Positions 46,017-54,391 of a stretch of DNA of 64,000 nucleotides are shown here, one piece after another. Where the stretch lies: the NCBI GenBank assembly GCA_944320745.1, contig CALUIN010000004.1, positions 40,457 to 104,456 on the forward strand. The letters run 5' to 3'. Both the position numbers and the translations under genes were made by a program. Each line of letters opens with the position of its first letter. Positions within the stretch are counted from its first letter, which is position 1. The stretch is from an uncultured Alloprevotella sp. (GTDB taxonomy: Bacteria > Bacteroidota > Bacteroidia > Bacteroidales > Bacteroidaceae). The notes beneath the pieces are model-generated. The model had not been told where the DNA came from. It ran no database searches and saw only the letters and a list, made by a program, of their open reading frames with translations.

Positions 46017-46445
46017 TCAGCGCGTCTTGTGAATCACGTAGGTCACGACGCCCCACACGTCGAACTGCTCGTCCGCCTCCACGCGCAGAGGGCGATAGGC
46101 CGGATTGGCCGGGATGAGCATGACGTGGTCGGGGTGAAACTCGACGAACTTCACCGTGTACTCGCCGTCGACCATGCAGACGGCCACGTCGCCATTGCGC
46201 GGTTCGAGCGATTTGTCTATCACCATGATGTCGCCCTCGAAGATACCGCGGTCCTCCATCGAGTCGCCTTCCACGCGGCCGTAGAACGTGCTCTCGGGAT
46301 GGGGCACCAGTTCGCGGTTCAAGTCGATGGAGCGGTCCATGTAGTCCTGCGCCGGCGAGGGGAAGCCGGCCCTGACGCCGCCGTCCGCATAGGGCAGGTC
46401 GAGCTCGGAGAGCAGGTCGGCGTCGTAGATTTTCAAGTCTTCCAT
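46017..46445 (-). CDS. umuD: UmuD-like S24 family autoprotease
   Basis: UmuD cuts itself when RecA filaments form on damaged DNA, and the product UmuD' partners UmuC. The 142-residue protein has the expected cleavage bond in RAGFPSPAQDYMDR, the serine in EGDSMEDRGIFEGD and the lysine in DGEYTVKFVEF. The start at 46445 (MEDLKIYDAD) is supported by length. A -7 promoter element ends only five bases upstream of it, so the mRNA may be leaderless. umuC follows after 26 bases. I could not recognise an SOS operator in the promoter region. Confidence 0.92.
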   Translation of the reverse strand: MEDLKIYDADLLSELDLPYADGGVRAGFPSPAQDYMDRSIDLNRELVPHPESTFYGRVEGDSMEDRGIFEGDIMVIDKSLEPRNGDVAVCMVDGEYTVKFVEFHPDHVMLIPANPAYRPLRVEADEQFDVWGVVTYVIHKTR

Positions 46446-46450
46446 GCCTG

Positions 46451-46458
46451 CAAAGTTA
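46451..46458 (-). promoter_or_regulatory. -7 promoter element abutting umuD
   Basis: The minus strand reads TAACTTTG, ending five bases before the ATG of umuD, the same spacing as at the lipid A acyltransferase gene (15445). Standard spacing would put the transcript start at the ATG. Confidence 0.6.
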
Positions 46459-46558
46459 GCATTAAAAATCCGCCCCGCAGAGACGGTGCGGCAGGTAAAA
46501 GCGCCGGTCTCCGGCAAAAAATCCGCGCCGCGGCGCGCCCTGTTCGCAAAAAAATCAT

Positions 46559-46566
46559 TACCTTTG
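46559..46566 (+). promoter_or_regulatory. -7 promoter element of the btuB riboswitch transcript
   Basis: TACCTTTG lies just upstream of the cobalamin riboswitch and about 260 bases before the btuB ATG. It is divergent from the umuD promoter, about 100 bases away. Confidence 0.7.
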
Positions 46567-46584
46567 CGGCGAGCTTGCGGTTGG

Positions 46585-46800
46585 GCCGCCGCTTCCGCGC
46601 GGCCGGCCCATGAAAAGGGAAACGGGTGCGACTCCCGTGCAGTCCCGCTGCTGTATTTCCTTCGTCAGCCTCAAACCAGCGAAAGCCACTGCATGCCGTC
46701 CGAGGCATGCGGGAAGGCGTTTGGGGAAAGGATAAGCCAGAAGACCTGCCGCTCGCCGTCCCGGCCACTTGCCTCCGAGGAGAGGCCCTGCCGGGACATG
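46585..46800 (+). promoter_or_regulatory. Cobalamin (adenosylcobalamin-type) riboswitch before btuB
   Basis: The conserved core is present: GGGAAACGGGTGCGACTCCC from 46617, then GTGCAGTCCCGCTGCTGT, GCCACTGC at 46685, GGGAAGGCG at 46711, and the B12 box AAGCCAGAAGACCTGCC at 46734-46750. A hairpin follows (GTCCCGGC 46758-46765 with GCCGGGAC 46790-46797, with an inner GCCTC/GAGGC stem) and may be the expression platform, ending about 28 bases before the btuB ATG. No T-run follows, so control of translation start is more likely than early termination. Binding of cobalamin should lower btuB-btuG expression. Confidence 0.95.
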
Positions 46801-46825
46801 ACTCTTGCTACCCCACGCTGAGAAG

Positions 46826-48850
46826 ATGATCCCTCCGTTCCACCAGACCGTCCGCCGGACGGCCGCCTTGCTGTGTATGGCTACGGCCTGCACATGCCTT
46901 TTCCCGCAACCCGCCGACACGCTGCGCCGCGTGCTGGGCGAGGCCCGCGTGAGCGCCGGCCGCCTGCCCGCCGGACTCGCCGCGGCCACGCCGCTGCAGA
47001 GCCTGGACTCCGCCGACCTGCGCCGCAGCGGCGCGGCGGACATCGGGGCGGCGCTGCGCCGGCTGGCGGGCGTCAACCTGCGCGACTACGGCGGCGCCGG
47101 CGGACTCAAGACGGTGAGCGTGCGCGGACTGGGCGCGGCCCACACGGCCGTGAGCTACGACGGCTTGCCCGTCAGCGACGCCCGCGGCGGCCAAGTGGAC
47201 CTCGGACAGTTTCCCCTGGAGCAGCTCGGCGGCCTGTCCCTGAGCGTCACGGACGCGCCGGAGCTGCTCTGCCCGGCAAGGTCCGTAGCGGCGGCGACGG
47301 TCCGCCTCGCCTCCCCGCTTCCCGCCGCGGGCCGCGGCCTGCACGGCACGGCCGCGCTCCGCTTCGGCGCCTTCGGCACAGCCATGCCCTCGCTCCGCCT
47401 GCAGGGGCCCGCCGGGCCGCGCACCTCGCTCAGCGCCGCGGCCGCCTTCCGCTACGGCCGCAACGACTATCCCTTCACCCTGCGCAACGGGCAGCTCGTC
47501 AGCCGCGAGCGGCGCAAGGGCAGCCGCATGCAGGCCTGGACCGGCGAGCTCGACATGCGCCACGCCACACCCGGCGGCGGCGAGCTCGCGGCCAAGGCCT
47601 ACCTCTACGACTCCCACAGGCGGCTGCCCGGCCAGGTGACGCTCTACACGGACGAAGGCGACGAGCGGCTGCGCGAACGGACAGCCTTCGCCCAAACCCT
47701 GTGGCACCAGCGCTTCGGCCCGTTCCGCCTCATGGCGGGCGGGAAGTTCAACTGGCAGGAAAGCCGCTACGCCGACGTGGACGCCCAGTACCCGGGCGGA
47801 GCCCTGCGCCAGCACTACTGGCAACGGGAATGGTACGCCACGGCCGGCGCCTCCTGGCAACGCGGCCCCTGGGGCGCAGCCTACGCCCTGGACCTGCTGC
47901 ACGACGGCCTGAACAGCAACCTGCCGGACGAGGGCCACGCCCGGCGCCTCGGCGTGCTGCAATGCCTCTCGCTGCGCTTCGCCGGGCGGCGGCTTACGGC
48001 CACGGCCCGCCTGACGGGCCACGTCTACCGCAACCGCCGCTCCGGCGGCGAGGCGGCCAGGGACGCGCGGCGGCTGGCGCCCGTGGCGTCGGTCTCGTGG
48101 CTGGCTCTGGAGCGGCGGGGACGGGGCGGGCGGGCCGTCCGCCTGTATCTGCGCGCATCGGCAGAGGAGCACTTCCGCGTGCCCACATTCACGGAATCCT
48201 ACTATTACCACCTCGGCTCGCAAGACCTGAAGCCCGAGACGGCGCGCCGCGCCGGAGCGGGATTGTCCCTTCTGCTCGAAGGCGGCGACAAGGGCTGGCG
48301 GCCCGTGCTCGCCGTCACGGCAGACGGCTACGGCGGCACGGTGCGCGACCGCATCACGAGCATTCCCTACAACCTTTTCGTATGGCGCACGATGAACTTC
48401 GGCAAGGTGCGTACCGGCGGACTCGACGTCACGCTCCGCGCGCAGGCCGAACCCGCCCGCAGCCACCTGCTCGTGATCCAGGGCAACTATTCCCTGCAAC
48501 GGGCGGCCGACCTCTCGGACCACTCCAGCCGCAGCTACGGCCTGCAGCCGGCCTACATGCCCCGCCACACGGGAGCGGCGAGCCTGGCCTACGAGGGGCC
48601 GTGGCTCTGCGCGGCGGTCTCCGTCACGGGGGCGTCCGAACGGTGGAGCACGCACGAGCACACCGCCGGCACACGCCTGCCGGGCTACGCCGAAGCGGGC
48701 TTGGCCGTCTACCGTTCCTTCCGCCTGGGCCGCTGCCGCCTCAGCGTGCGCGCTGACCTGAGCAACGCCTTCGACGCGCAGTACGAAGTCGTCAGCCGCT
48801 ACCCCATGCCGGGCCGCAGCTGGCGCCTCTCGCTCCAGGCGGAATGGTGA
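46826..48850 (+). CDS. btuB: TonB-dependent vitamin B12 receptor
   Basis: This 674-residue outer-membrane protein should import cobalamin with energy from TonB. It has an N-terminal export signal (ending near residue 25), a plug domain (LQSLDSADLRRSGAADIGAALRRLAGVNLRDYGGAGG, VSVRGLGAAHTAVSYDGLPVSDARGGQVDLGQF), and a 22-strand-type barrel ending in an aromatic-containing strand (RSWRLSLQAEW). Assignment to B12 rests on the cobalamin riboswitch upstream and the BtuG-like gene downstream. I chose the ATG at 46826, after the riboswitch hairpin; an upstream in-frame start would lie in the regulatory RNA. Confidence 0.9.
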   Translation: MIPPFHQTVRRTAALLCMATACTCLFPQPADTLRRVLGEARVSAGRLPAGLAAATPLQSLDSADLRRSGAADIGAALRRLAGVNLRDYGGAGGLKTVSVRGLGAAHTAVSYDGLPVSDARGGQVDLGQFPLEQLGGLSLSVTDAPELLCPARSVAAATVRLASPLPAAGRGLHGTAALRFGAFGTAMPSLRLQGPAGPRTSLSAAAAFRYGRNDYPFTLRNGQLVSRERRKGSRMQAWTGELDMRHATPGGGELAAKAYLYDSHRRLPGQVTLYTDEGDERLRERTAFAQTLWHQRFGPFRLMAGGKFNWQESRYADVDAQYPGGALRQHYWQREWYATAGASWQRGPWGAAYALDLLHDGLNSNLPDEGHARRLGVLQCLSLRFAGRRLTATARLTGHVYRNRRSGGEAARDARRLAPVASVSWLALERRGRGGRAVRLYLRASAEEHFRVPTFTESYYYHLGSQDLKPETARRAGAGLSLLLEGGDKGWRPVLAVTADGYGGTVRDRITSIPYNLFVWRTMNFGKVRTGGLDVTLRAQAEPARSHLLVIQGNYSLQRAADLSDHSSRSYGLQPAYMPRHTGAASLAYEGPWLCAAVSVTGASERWSTHEHTAGTRLPGYAEAGLAVYRSFRLGRCRLSVRADLSNAFDAQYEVVSRYPMPGRSWRLSLQAEW

Positions 48851-48905
48851 GCGCACGGGGGCCGGTACCGGCGAAATCTTTCACTCCATTTATTATATTC
48901 TGCTT

Positions 48906-49994
48906 ATGAACATCTTGAAGTATTCCGCGGCCCTGCTGGCCGCTACGCTGCTGCTGGCAGCCTGTTCGGACGACGCCCCCCAGGCTCCCGTCATCGACCC
49001 GCCCACGTTCGCCACGGGCGAGGGCGCTTACGTGCTCAACCAGGGCAGTTACTACAGCGGCATCGCCGGCTCGCTGGACCGCATCAGCCTGTGGCGCGGC
49101 ACGTACACGCCGGGCGTCTTCGCCGCCGTCAACGGCCAGAGCCTCGGCGACTCGCCGCAGGCCGGCATAGTCTACGGCTCGCGCCTCTACATCGCCATGT
49201 ACGGCTCAAACCTCGTATGGGTGGTGGACAAACTTACGGCCCGCATCGTAAAGCAAATCGAGACGCGCGAGCCGGAAGGCATCTGCGCGGCCGGAGGCTG
49301 CGTCTACGTGTCGAACAACGACGGCTACGTGACGCGCATCGACACCCTCTCGCTCGCCCCCACGGGCCAGATTGCCGTAGGCCCCAATCCGGCGCACCTG
49401 ACCGCCGCGGGCGACTATCTGTACGTGTCCGTCTCGGACGGCTATAACTCCGCAGGCGGCTATGCTGACGGCTTCCGAGTGGCGAAGGTGGACATCGCCG
49501 GCGGGGCGTTCCGGAAAGTGAAGGACATCACCGTGGGCATGAACCCCGGCCCTATCGAGGCGGACAGCGAGGGCAACGTCTTCGTAGTCTGCCGCGGGGA
49601 CTACGCAGCCACGAAGCCGGTCATCCTGAAGATTGCGCCGGACGACAGCGTGACGGACTTTGCGCCGGGCTCGAACATCGCCGTGCGCGGCACGACGCTC
49701 TATGCCGTCTACAACTTCACGGACTGGACGACCTACGAGAGCGAGACGACCTACAAGGCCTACCGCACGACGGACGGCGCCCTCCTGGACGCCGAGCTGC
49801 TGCCCGCCGGCAACCTGCCCGCCTCGCCCATCGACATCGACGTGAACCCGGCCAACGGGGACCTCTTCATCGGCACGCAGCCCTCGGCCTACGACTACAC
49901 GTCGCCGGGCTACGTGTACCGCTACACGTCAGCCGGCGAGTTCGTCTGCCGCTACGGCGCCGGCGTCTACCCCTGCGCCGTCATCTTCTACTGA
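48906..49994 (+). CDS. btuG: BtuG-like surface B12-binding lipoprotein (YncE/DUF5074 beta-propeller)
   Basis: This 362-residue lipoprotein has a lipobox LLLAACS with the cysteine near residue 21, followed by DD, which suits surface export in Bacteroidetes. The rest is repeated beta-propeller blades (GEGAYVLNQGSYYSGIAGSLD, LVWVVDKLTARIVKQIE, GCVYVSNNDGYVTRIDTLS, GNVFVVCRGDYAATKP). BtuG proteins of Bacteroides bind cobalamin very tightly and pass it to BtuB. The position 55 bases after btuB under a cobalamin riboswitch supports the same job. BtuH and BtuCDF are not in the window. A strong terminator follows. Confidence 0.88.
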   Translation: MNILKYSAALLAATLLLAACSDDAPQAPVIDPPTFATGEGAYVLNQGSYYSGIAGSLDRISLWRGTYTPGVFAAVNGQSLGDSPQAGIVYGSRLYIAMYGSNLVWVVDKLTARIVKQIETREPEGICAAGGCVYVSNNDGYVTRIDTLSLAPTGQIAVGPNPAHLTAAGDYLYVSVSDGYNSAGGYADGFRVAKVDIAGGAFRKVKDITVGMNPGPIEADSEGNVFVVCRGDYAATKPVILKIAPDDSVTDFAPGSNIAVRGTTLYAVYNFTDWTTYESETTYKAYRTTDGALLDAELLPAGNLPASPIDIDVNPANGDLFIGTQPSAYDYTSPGYVYRYTSAGEFVCRYGAGVYPCAVIFY

Positions 49995-50016
49995 CCCGCC
50001 CCCGAGGGCACGCCCA

Positions 50017-50060
50017 GGGCGCGGAGCCGGCTTCGGAGAGCCGGCCCCGCGCCCTTTCCT
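50017..50060 (+). terminator. Intrinsic terminator of the btuB-btuG operon
   Basis: A stem of GGGCGCGG with CCGCGCCC, then a mismatch and seven further pairs, closes on TCGGAG. TTTCCTTTTCC follows. It starts 23 bases after the btuG stop. Confidence 0.82.
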
Positions 50061-50095
50061 TTTCCGCCCGGCAGCCTCCCGCCGCCGGGCGGCAC

Positions 50096-50179
50096 GGGCC
50101 CTATCCCCGCCCAGACGGGCCTTAGCCCCGTAAAAACTCGCCTTAGCCCGCTTTTTACGGGGCTAAGGCCCGTCGGCCC
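50096..50179. repeat. 21-nt repeat locus J, with a perfect 23-bp inverted repeat
   Basis: Four units lie here. The second and fourth face each other, so that 50114-50136 pairs perfectly with 50152-50174 over 23 bp, with a 15-base loop made of the third unit. Variable tetranucleotides include CCAG, AAAA and TTTT. The locus lies between btuG (which has its own terminator) and the hexosaminidase gene, both on the plus strand. It is close to the presumed hexosaminidase promoter (TAAATTTA at 50192-50199, one mismatch). Confidence 0.92.
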
Positions 50180-50236
50180 GTGATTTTTCCGTAAATTTAG
50201 GGCCGTAATCATTCACCCCTCTTCATCTACCCGTTT

Positions 50237-53200
50237 ATGAAAAGACTCTATTGGTATCTCTTCGCCCTGGGGCTCGGGCTCGCCGCTCCGCCGCCAGCCG
50301 CCCAGGCCCAGACGCTCATCCCGAAGCCGCTGCGCTACACGGCGGGCGAGGGCAGCTTCACGTTCAGCGCCGGAACGCGCGTCTCCTGCAACGCCCTGCC
50401 GGACAGCCTGCGGACCGAGGCCGAGCGGTTCATCGCCGACTTCAACGCCGCCTCGGGCCTGAGCATCCAGGCCGCGGACGACGCCTCGGCCGCCGTGGTG
50501 TGCGAGGTGGCGGCCGACGACCAGCTGGGCGCCGAAGGCTACCGCCTCGACGTCACGCCGGAACGCATCACCGTGCAGGCGCACACGTCCGCCGGCTTCT
50601 TCTACGCCTTCCAGTCGCTCAAGATGCAGCTCCCGCTCAACGTCATGGCCGGGCAGCCCGACAGCCGCGTGACGGCCTACACCGTCCCCGCCGGCGAGAT
50701 CACGGACCGCCCGCACTTCGGATACCGCGGATTCATGCTCGACTGCTCGCGCCACTTCTGGACCGTCGACGAGCTCAAGCGCATGCTCGACGTCATGGCC
50801 TACTACAAGATGAACCGCTTCCACTGGCACCTGACCGACGACCAGGGCTGGCGCTTCGAAATGCCGAAGTATCCCCGCCTTACGACCGTCGGGGCCACGC
50901 GCCAGGGCAGCTACGACGTGGATATGGAGTACGGGCGCTACTACGTGTCGGACCAGTACGGCCCTTACTTCTACACCGTGGAGGACATGAAGGAAATCGT
51001 GGCCTATGCGGCCGAGCGCCACATCGAAGTCATTCCCGAGGTGGAAATGCCGGGCCACATGGCCGCCGCCATGACGGCCTACCCCGAGTTCTCGTGCTCG
51101 CCCTACGGCTCCCACCGCGTGTGGAACGACGGCGGCATCTCCTCCGACGTGCTCAACATCGGCAACCCCGAGGCCGTACAGTTCTGCAAGGACATCCTGG
51201 ACGAGCTGGCCGAAATCTTCCCCTCGCCCTACATCCACATAGGCGGCGACGAGTGCCCCTCAGGCGCATGGGAGACAAACCCTGAGTGCCAGGCGCTCTA
51301 CTCCGAGCTGGGACTGACGAGCTACCGCGCCCTGCAAAGCCACTTTACGCACGAGCTGGCACAGTATATGGCCAACAAGGAGAACCCGGCGGACCGCCGG
51401 CGCCTCATCGCCTGGAACGAGAGCGTGACCGCCGGCGGGTCGGACACGGAGCTGCTGCGCGGCGACGGACTGACTATCATGTGCTGGGTGGGCGCGGACA
51501 ACGCTTCCGCCGTGGCCGAGGGACTCGGCATGGCCACTATCCTCACGCCACAGCCGCAGTACTACATCAACCGCAAGCAAAGCAACCTGCCCGGCGAAGT
51601 ACACAACGCCGGCAACGGGACCGACTGCACGCTCGAGATCGTCTATAACCATCAGCCGCAAGTACGGGCCGGCACCGTCGGCATCCAAGGCACCTTCTGG
51701 TGCGAGCACGTATCGTCGGACAAGGGCCTGGAATACCAGGCGCTGCCCCGTCTCATCGCGCTGGCCGAATCGGCCTGGACGCCCGCGGGACGGAAGAACT
51801 TCGACGACTTCGTCGGACGCCTGCGCCGCGACACGGCCCTGCTCAATTACCGCGGTTACACCTACGCCACGCACTACATCGTGCAGGCCGGAGACGAGGA
51901 GAAGGTGATGCCCCAGGCGGGCACGGACTACCGCCTCGTGACGCGCGCCGCCGGCGACCGCGCCGGACGCTGCATCCAGCTGGTGCGCGAGGGCGCGGCC
52001 ATAGCCGACGCGCCTGCCGCACAGGCCGGCAAGCTCTGGAGCAACGACCCCATCGCCGACCCCGCCGACCCGGACTACGCCTACCAGATGTGGCAGTTCG
52101 TGGAGGACCCCGCACGGCCCGGCTACTACGCCATGGTGTGCCAGGGCGCGCCCGAAGGCTCCGTGAGTCCCACCACGGGGACAGCCACCAGCTCCCGCTG
52201 GAGCTACGACTACTCCGCCCGCCACTACAGCTTCGTCCTGGGCGAAGCCGGATACTACGGCGCCGACGGCGACAACTTCTACTACTCCATCCGAAGCGAG
52301 GAGCACAGCGGTTACTACATGAACTCCGCCCTGGGCGGCCAGCAGTGGGCCATCAACGTATATAACGACCCGGCGGACGGCAACGGCGGCCTCTTCACCT
52401 TCGTCGCCCGGCAGCAGCCCGACGAGCCCGGCGAAGGCGAAAGCATAGCCGACGGACGCACCTACCGCATCGAGACGACGGCCGCCAACCTGGCAGGCCT
52501 GCGCTGGAGCGACAACGGCGGCACGACGCTCGGCTACGCGCGCCAGCCCTGGTGTGCCGACGCCTGGACCGTCAGCGCCTCGCCGGCCGAGGGCGGACGG
52601 CAGACCATCACCCTGACCAACGCCGCCACGGGCCGGTCCGTAAGTTCGGCCGAGGCGCCCGTGCGTCTGGGCGACACGCCCTCCGAGCTCGTCCTGACGT
52701 ACGACAACGCCGAGGAGAGCTTCACCGTGGCCGACGCCAGCGGCCGCCTCTTCATCCCCATTGGCGAGGGCTACGCCGTCAATCCCGGCACATTCTCGCC
52801 CACGGCGGGCGCCCTCGTGCCCCAGGGCTCGCACTGGCGCTTCACCGAGGTGGCCCGCGTCACCTACCGCGCCACCGACACGGAGGGCCGCCCCGTGGGC
52901 ACCTTCACGCAGTCCGTGCCCATGGGGGAAGCCTACGTGCCCCAGCCGCCGGTCATCGACCGCTACGAGCTGCTGACCGACCCCGCCACGCTTACCGGGA
53001 CGGACTGCGTCACGGCAGACCTGAGCTACGACGTGACCTACCGCCGCACAGCCTACGCCGCCACGGTGCGCGCCGTCGACCCCAGCGGCAACCTCATCAG
53101 CGAGAGCGTCCTCACCGCCACGCCCCAGGAGGCGCAGGCCTTCACCTGGCAGGTGCCCGAACTGCCCTACTACGCATTCGCCTCGGCCAGCGCGGACCGC

Positions 53201-54022
53201 TCCCTGGTCCTGACGGGCGACACGCTTATCACCGTCAGCTACTCGACCGACGCCTACCCCTCCTTCGCCGAGCGCCTGGAGCCCGTCACCGAGCTTGAGG
53301 CCGGGCAGTACTATCTCATCTACGACAACACCACGGCCTCCGGCCGCAACGGCTTCCTCTTCGCCAACCCGCTCACGCGCCAGGTGATGTCGGCCTACAC
53401 CGTCGAGGGCACGCCGGACTACGTGTGGAAGCTCGAGGAGGGCTCCCGCGGCTTCCTCGTGCGGGCCAGCAACGGCCTCTACCTGCCCATGCTCAGCTCC
53501 GGCGGCGCCGTGACGCTCAACCAGGCCGGCGAAATGTTCACCTTCACCTACGACGGTTCGGACTGGACCATACAGGGCGTGCGCAACGGCCTCTACTTCA
53601 ACGGCAACGCCGGGTCGTTCACGGGCTACGGGACGCCCCACCCCTACCGCATCTACAAGTTCCGCACGGAGCCGTACTACGCCATCCGCTACACCTGCCG
53701 CACAGAGGACGGCGGGACCGTGGAGCGCGGCACGTACACCTTCTTCGTCCGCGCCGGCGAGCCCTACCGCCTGGAGTGCCCCGTTGAAGCGCCCTACGGC
53801 TACCCCGAAATGGAATGCAGCGAAGAGCTGACGAGCGGCACGATGACGGGCAACCTCGACGTGACCTACACCTTCAAGAAGAAGGTGATCGACGGCATCG
53901 ACACGGCCACGGCGGACGACGACGGCGAAACCGGCCCGTGGTACGACTTGAGCGGCCGCCGCGTGCTTCACCCCACCAAGGGGGTCTACATCCGTAAGGG
54001 CCAGAAAATCATTCTGAAATAA
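50237..54022 (+). CDS. Exported GH20 beta-N-acetylhexosaminidase with long C-terminal extension
   Basis: This 1261-residue protein has a signal peptide (residues 1-24), a GH20b domain (LIPKPLRYTAGEGSF onward), and the GH20 barrel: FMLDCSRHFWTVDELKRMLD, FHWHLTDDQGWRFE, PEVEMPGHMAAA and the catalytic pair Asp338-Glu339 in HIGGDECPSGAW. It should remove terminal GlcNAc or GalNAc from glycans such as mucin or chitin pieces. Residues from about 560 are beta-rich, partly repeated modules without a clear family. The last 30 residues (WYDLSGRRVLHPTKGVYI then RKGQKIILK) resemble a short C-terminal sorting-type tail frequent in Prevotella and relatives. Confidence 0.92.
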   Translation: MKRLYWYLFALGLGLAAPPPAAQAQTLIPKPLRYTAGEGSFTFSAGTRVSCNALPDSLRTEAERFIADFNAASGLSIQAADDASAAVVCEVAADDQLGAEGYRLDVTPERITVQAHTSAGFFYAFQSLKMQLPLNVMAGQPDSRVTAYTVPAGEITDRPHFGYRGFMLDCSRHFWTVDELKRMLDVMAYYKMNRFHWHLTDDQGWRFEMPKYPRLTTVGATRQGSYDVDMEYGRYYVSDQYGPYFYTVEDMKEIVAYAAERHIEVIPEVEMPGHMAAAMTAYPEFSCSPYGSHRVWNDGGISSDVLNIGNPEAVQFCKDILDELAEIFPSPYIHIGGDECPSGAWETNPECQALYSELGLTSYRALQSHFTHELAQYMANKENPADRRRLIAWNESVTAGGSDTELLRGDGLTIMCWVGADNASAVAEGLGMATILTPQPQYYINRKQSNLPGEVHNAGNGTDCTLEIVYNHQPQVRAGTVGIQGTFWCEHVSSDKGLEYQALPRLIALAESAWTPAGRKNFDDFVGRLRRDTALLNYRGYTYATHYIVQAGDEEKVMPQAGTDYRLVTRAAGDRAGRCIQLVREGAAIADAPAAQAGKLWSNDPIADPADPDYAYQMWQFVEDPARPGYYAMVCQGAPEGSVSPTTGTATSSRWSYDYSARHYSFVLGEAGYYGADGDNFYYSIRSEEHSGYYMNSALGGQQWAINVYNDPADGNGGLFTFVARQQPDEPGEGESIADGRTYRIETTAANLAGLRWSDNGGTTLGYARQPWCADAWTVSASPAEGGRQTITLTNAATGRSVSSAEAPVRLGDTPSELVLTYDNAEESFTVADASGRLFIPIGEGYAVNPGTFSPTAGALVPQGSHWRFTEVARVTYRATDTEGRPVGTFTQSVPMGEAYVPQPPVIDRYELLTDPATLTGTDCVTADLSYDVTYRRTAYAATVRAVDPSGNLISESVLTATPQEAQAFTWQVPELPYYAFASASADRSLVLTGDTLITVSYSTDAYPSFAERLEPVTELEAGQYYLIYDNTTASGRNGFLFANPLTRQVMSAYTVEGTPDYVWKLEEGSRGFLVRASNGLYLPMLSSGGAVTLNQAGEMFTFTYDGSDWTIQGVRNGLYFNGNAGSFTGYGTPHPYRIYKFRTEPYYAIRYTCRTEDGGTVERGTYTFFVRAGEPYRLECPVEAPYGYPEMECSEELTSGTMTGNLDVTYTFKKKVIDGIDTATADDDGETGPWYDLSGRRVLHPTKGVYIRKGQKIILK

Positions 54023-54066
54023 CAGCCCGGGCAAGCGCCCCCGCGCGCCGCGCCCGCCCCACAGCC

Positions 54067-54106
54067 GCCGCCCGCCGCCCGAAAGGGTGCGCGGGCGGCA
54101 TGTTTT
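54067..54106 (+). terminator. Intrinsic terminator of the hexosaminidase gene
   Basis: A stem of nine plus five pairs with one bulge and a GAAA tetraloop (54067-54099) is followed by ATGTTTTCC. It starts 45 bases after the stop and just before repeat locus K. Confidence 0.75.
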
Positions 54107-54150
54107 CCCAGCCGTTCCGCCCGGACGGCCGCCCCGCTTCGCGCCGACGG

Positions 54151-54255
54151 GCCCTATCCCCGTCGTTCCTCGCCCTATCCCAGTTTTTTCTTGCCCTATC
54201 CCCGTTTTTTCTCGCCCTATCCCCGTTTCCGCCCGCATTAGCCCGGCGTCGACGG
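54151..54255. repeat. 21-nt repeat locus K (5 units)
   Basis: Units start at 54151, 54172, 54193, 54214 and 54235. Four have the GCCCTATCCC core; the fifth is degraded. All are C-rich on the plus strand, that of the hexosaminidase gene upstream. Variable tetranucleotides are CGTT, TTTT, TTTT and TTCC. No inverted unit is present. The 369-base gap holds the terminator, this array and the sbcD promoter. Confidence 0.92.
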
Positions 54256-54338
54256 ACGGCGGGCGGGCGAGGGCGGAAACAGGGGGAGGAGCGACGCAAT
54301 TTCGCGCCGTAATGCCGCGCCGCCTCGCCGAAAAAACT

Positions 54339-54346
54339 TAACTTTG
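54339..54346 (+). promoter_or_regulatory. -7 promoter element of sbcDC
   Basis: TAACTTTG lies 45 bases before the sbcD ATG at 54392. Confidence 0.6.
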
Positions 54347-54391
54347 CGCGGCTGGCGCCGACACCGGCGCCGGGACTAAACAACTTGAGAC

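Noticed and set aside
44725-46445. umuDC as part of a mobile element
   Set aside because: Such operons are often on plasmids and integrative elements, but base composition matches the neighbours and no integrase or repeats flank it.
46808-48856. 682-codon open frame antisense to btuB
   Set aside because: Same cause: the frame mirrors btuB codons and shows no recognisable motif.
50096-50179. REP/BIME-like or MITE insertion with target-site duplication
   Set aside because: No terminal inverted repeats around the whole locus and no flanking duplications were seen. Unit number varies freely, which does not fit a mobile element with fixed ends.
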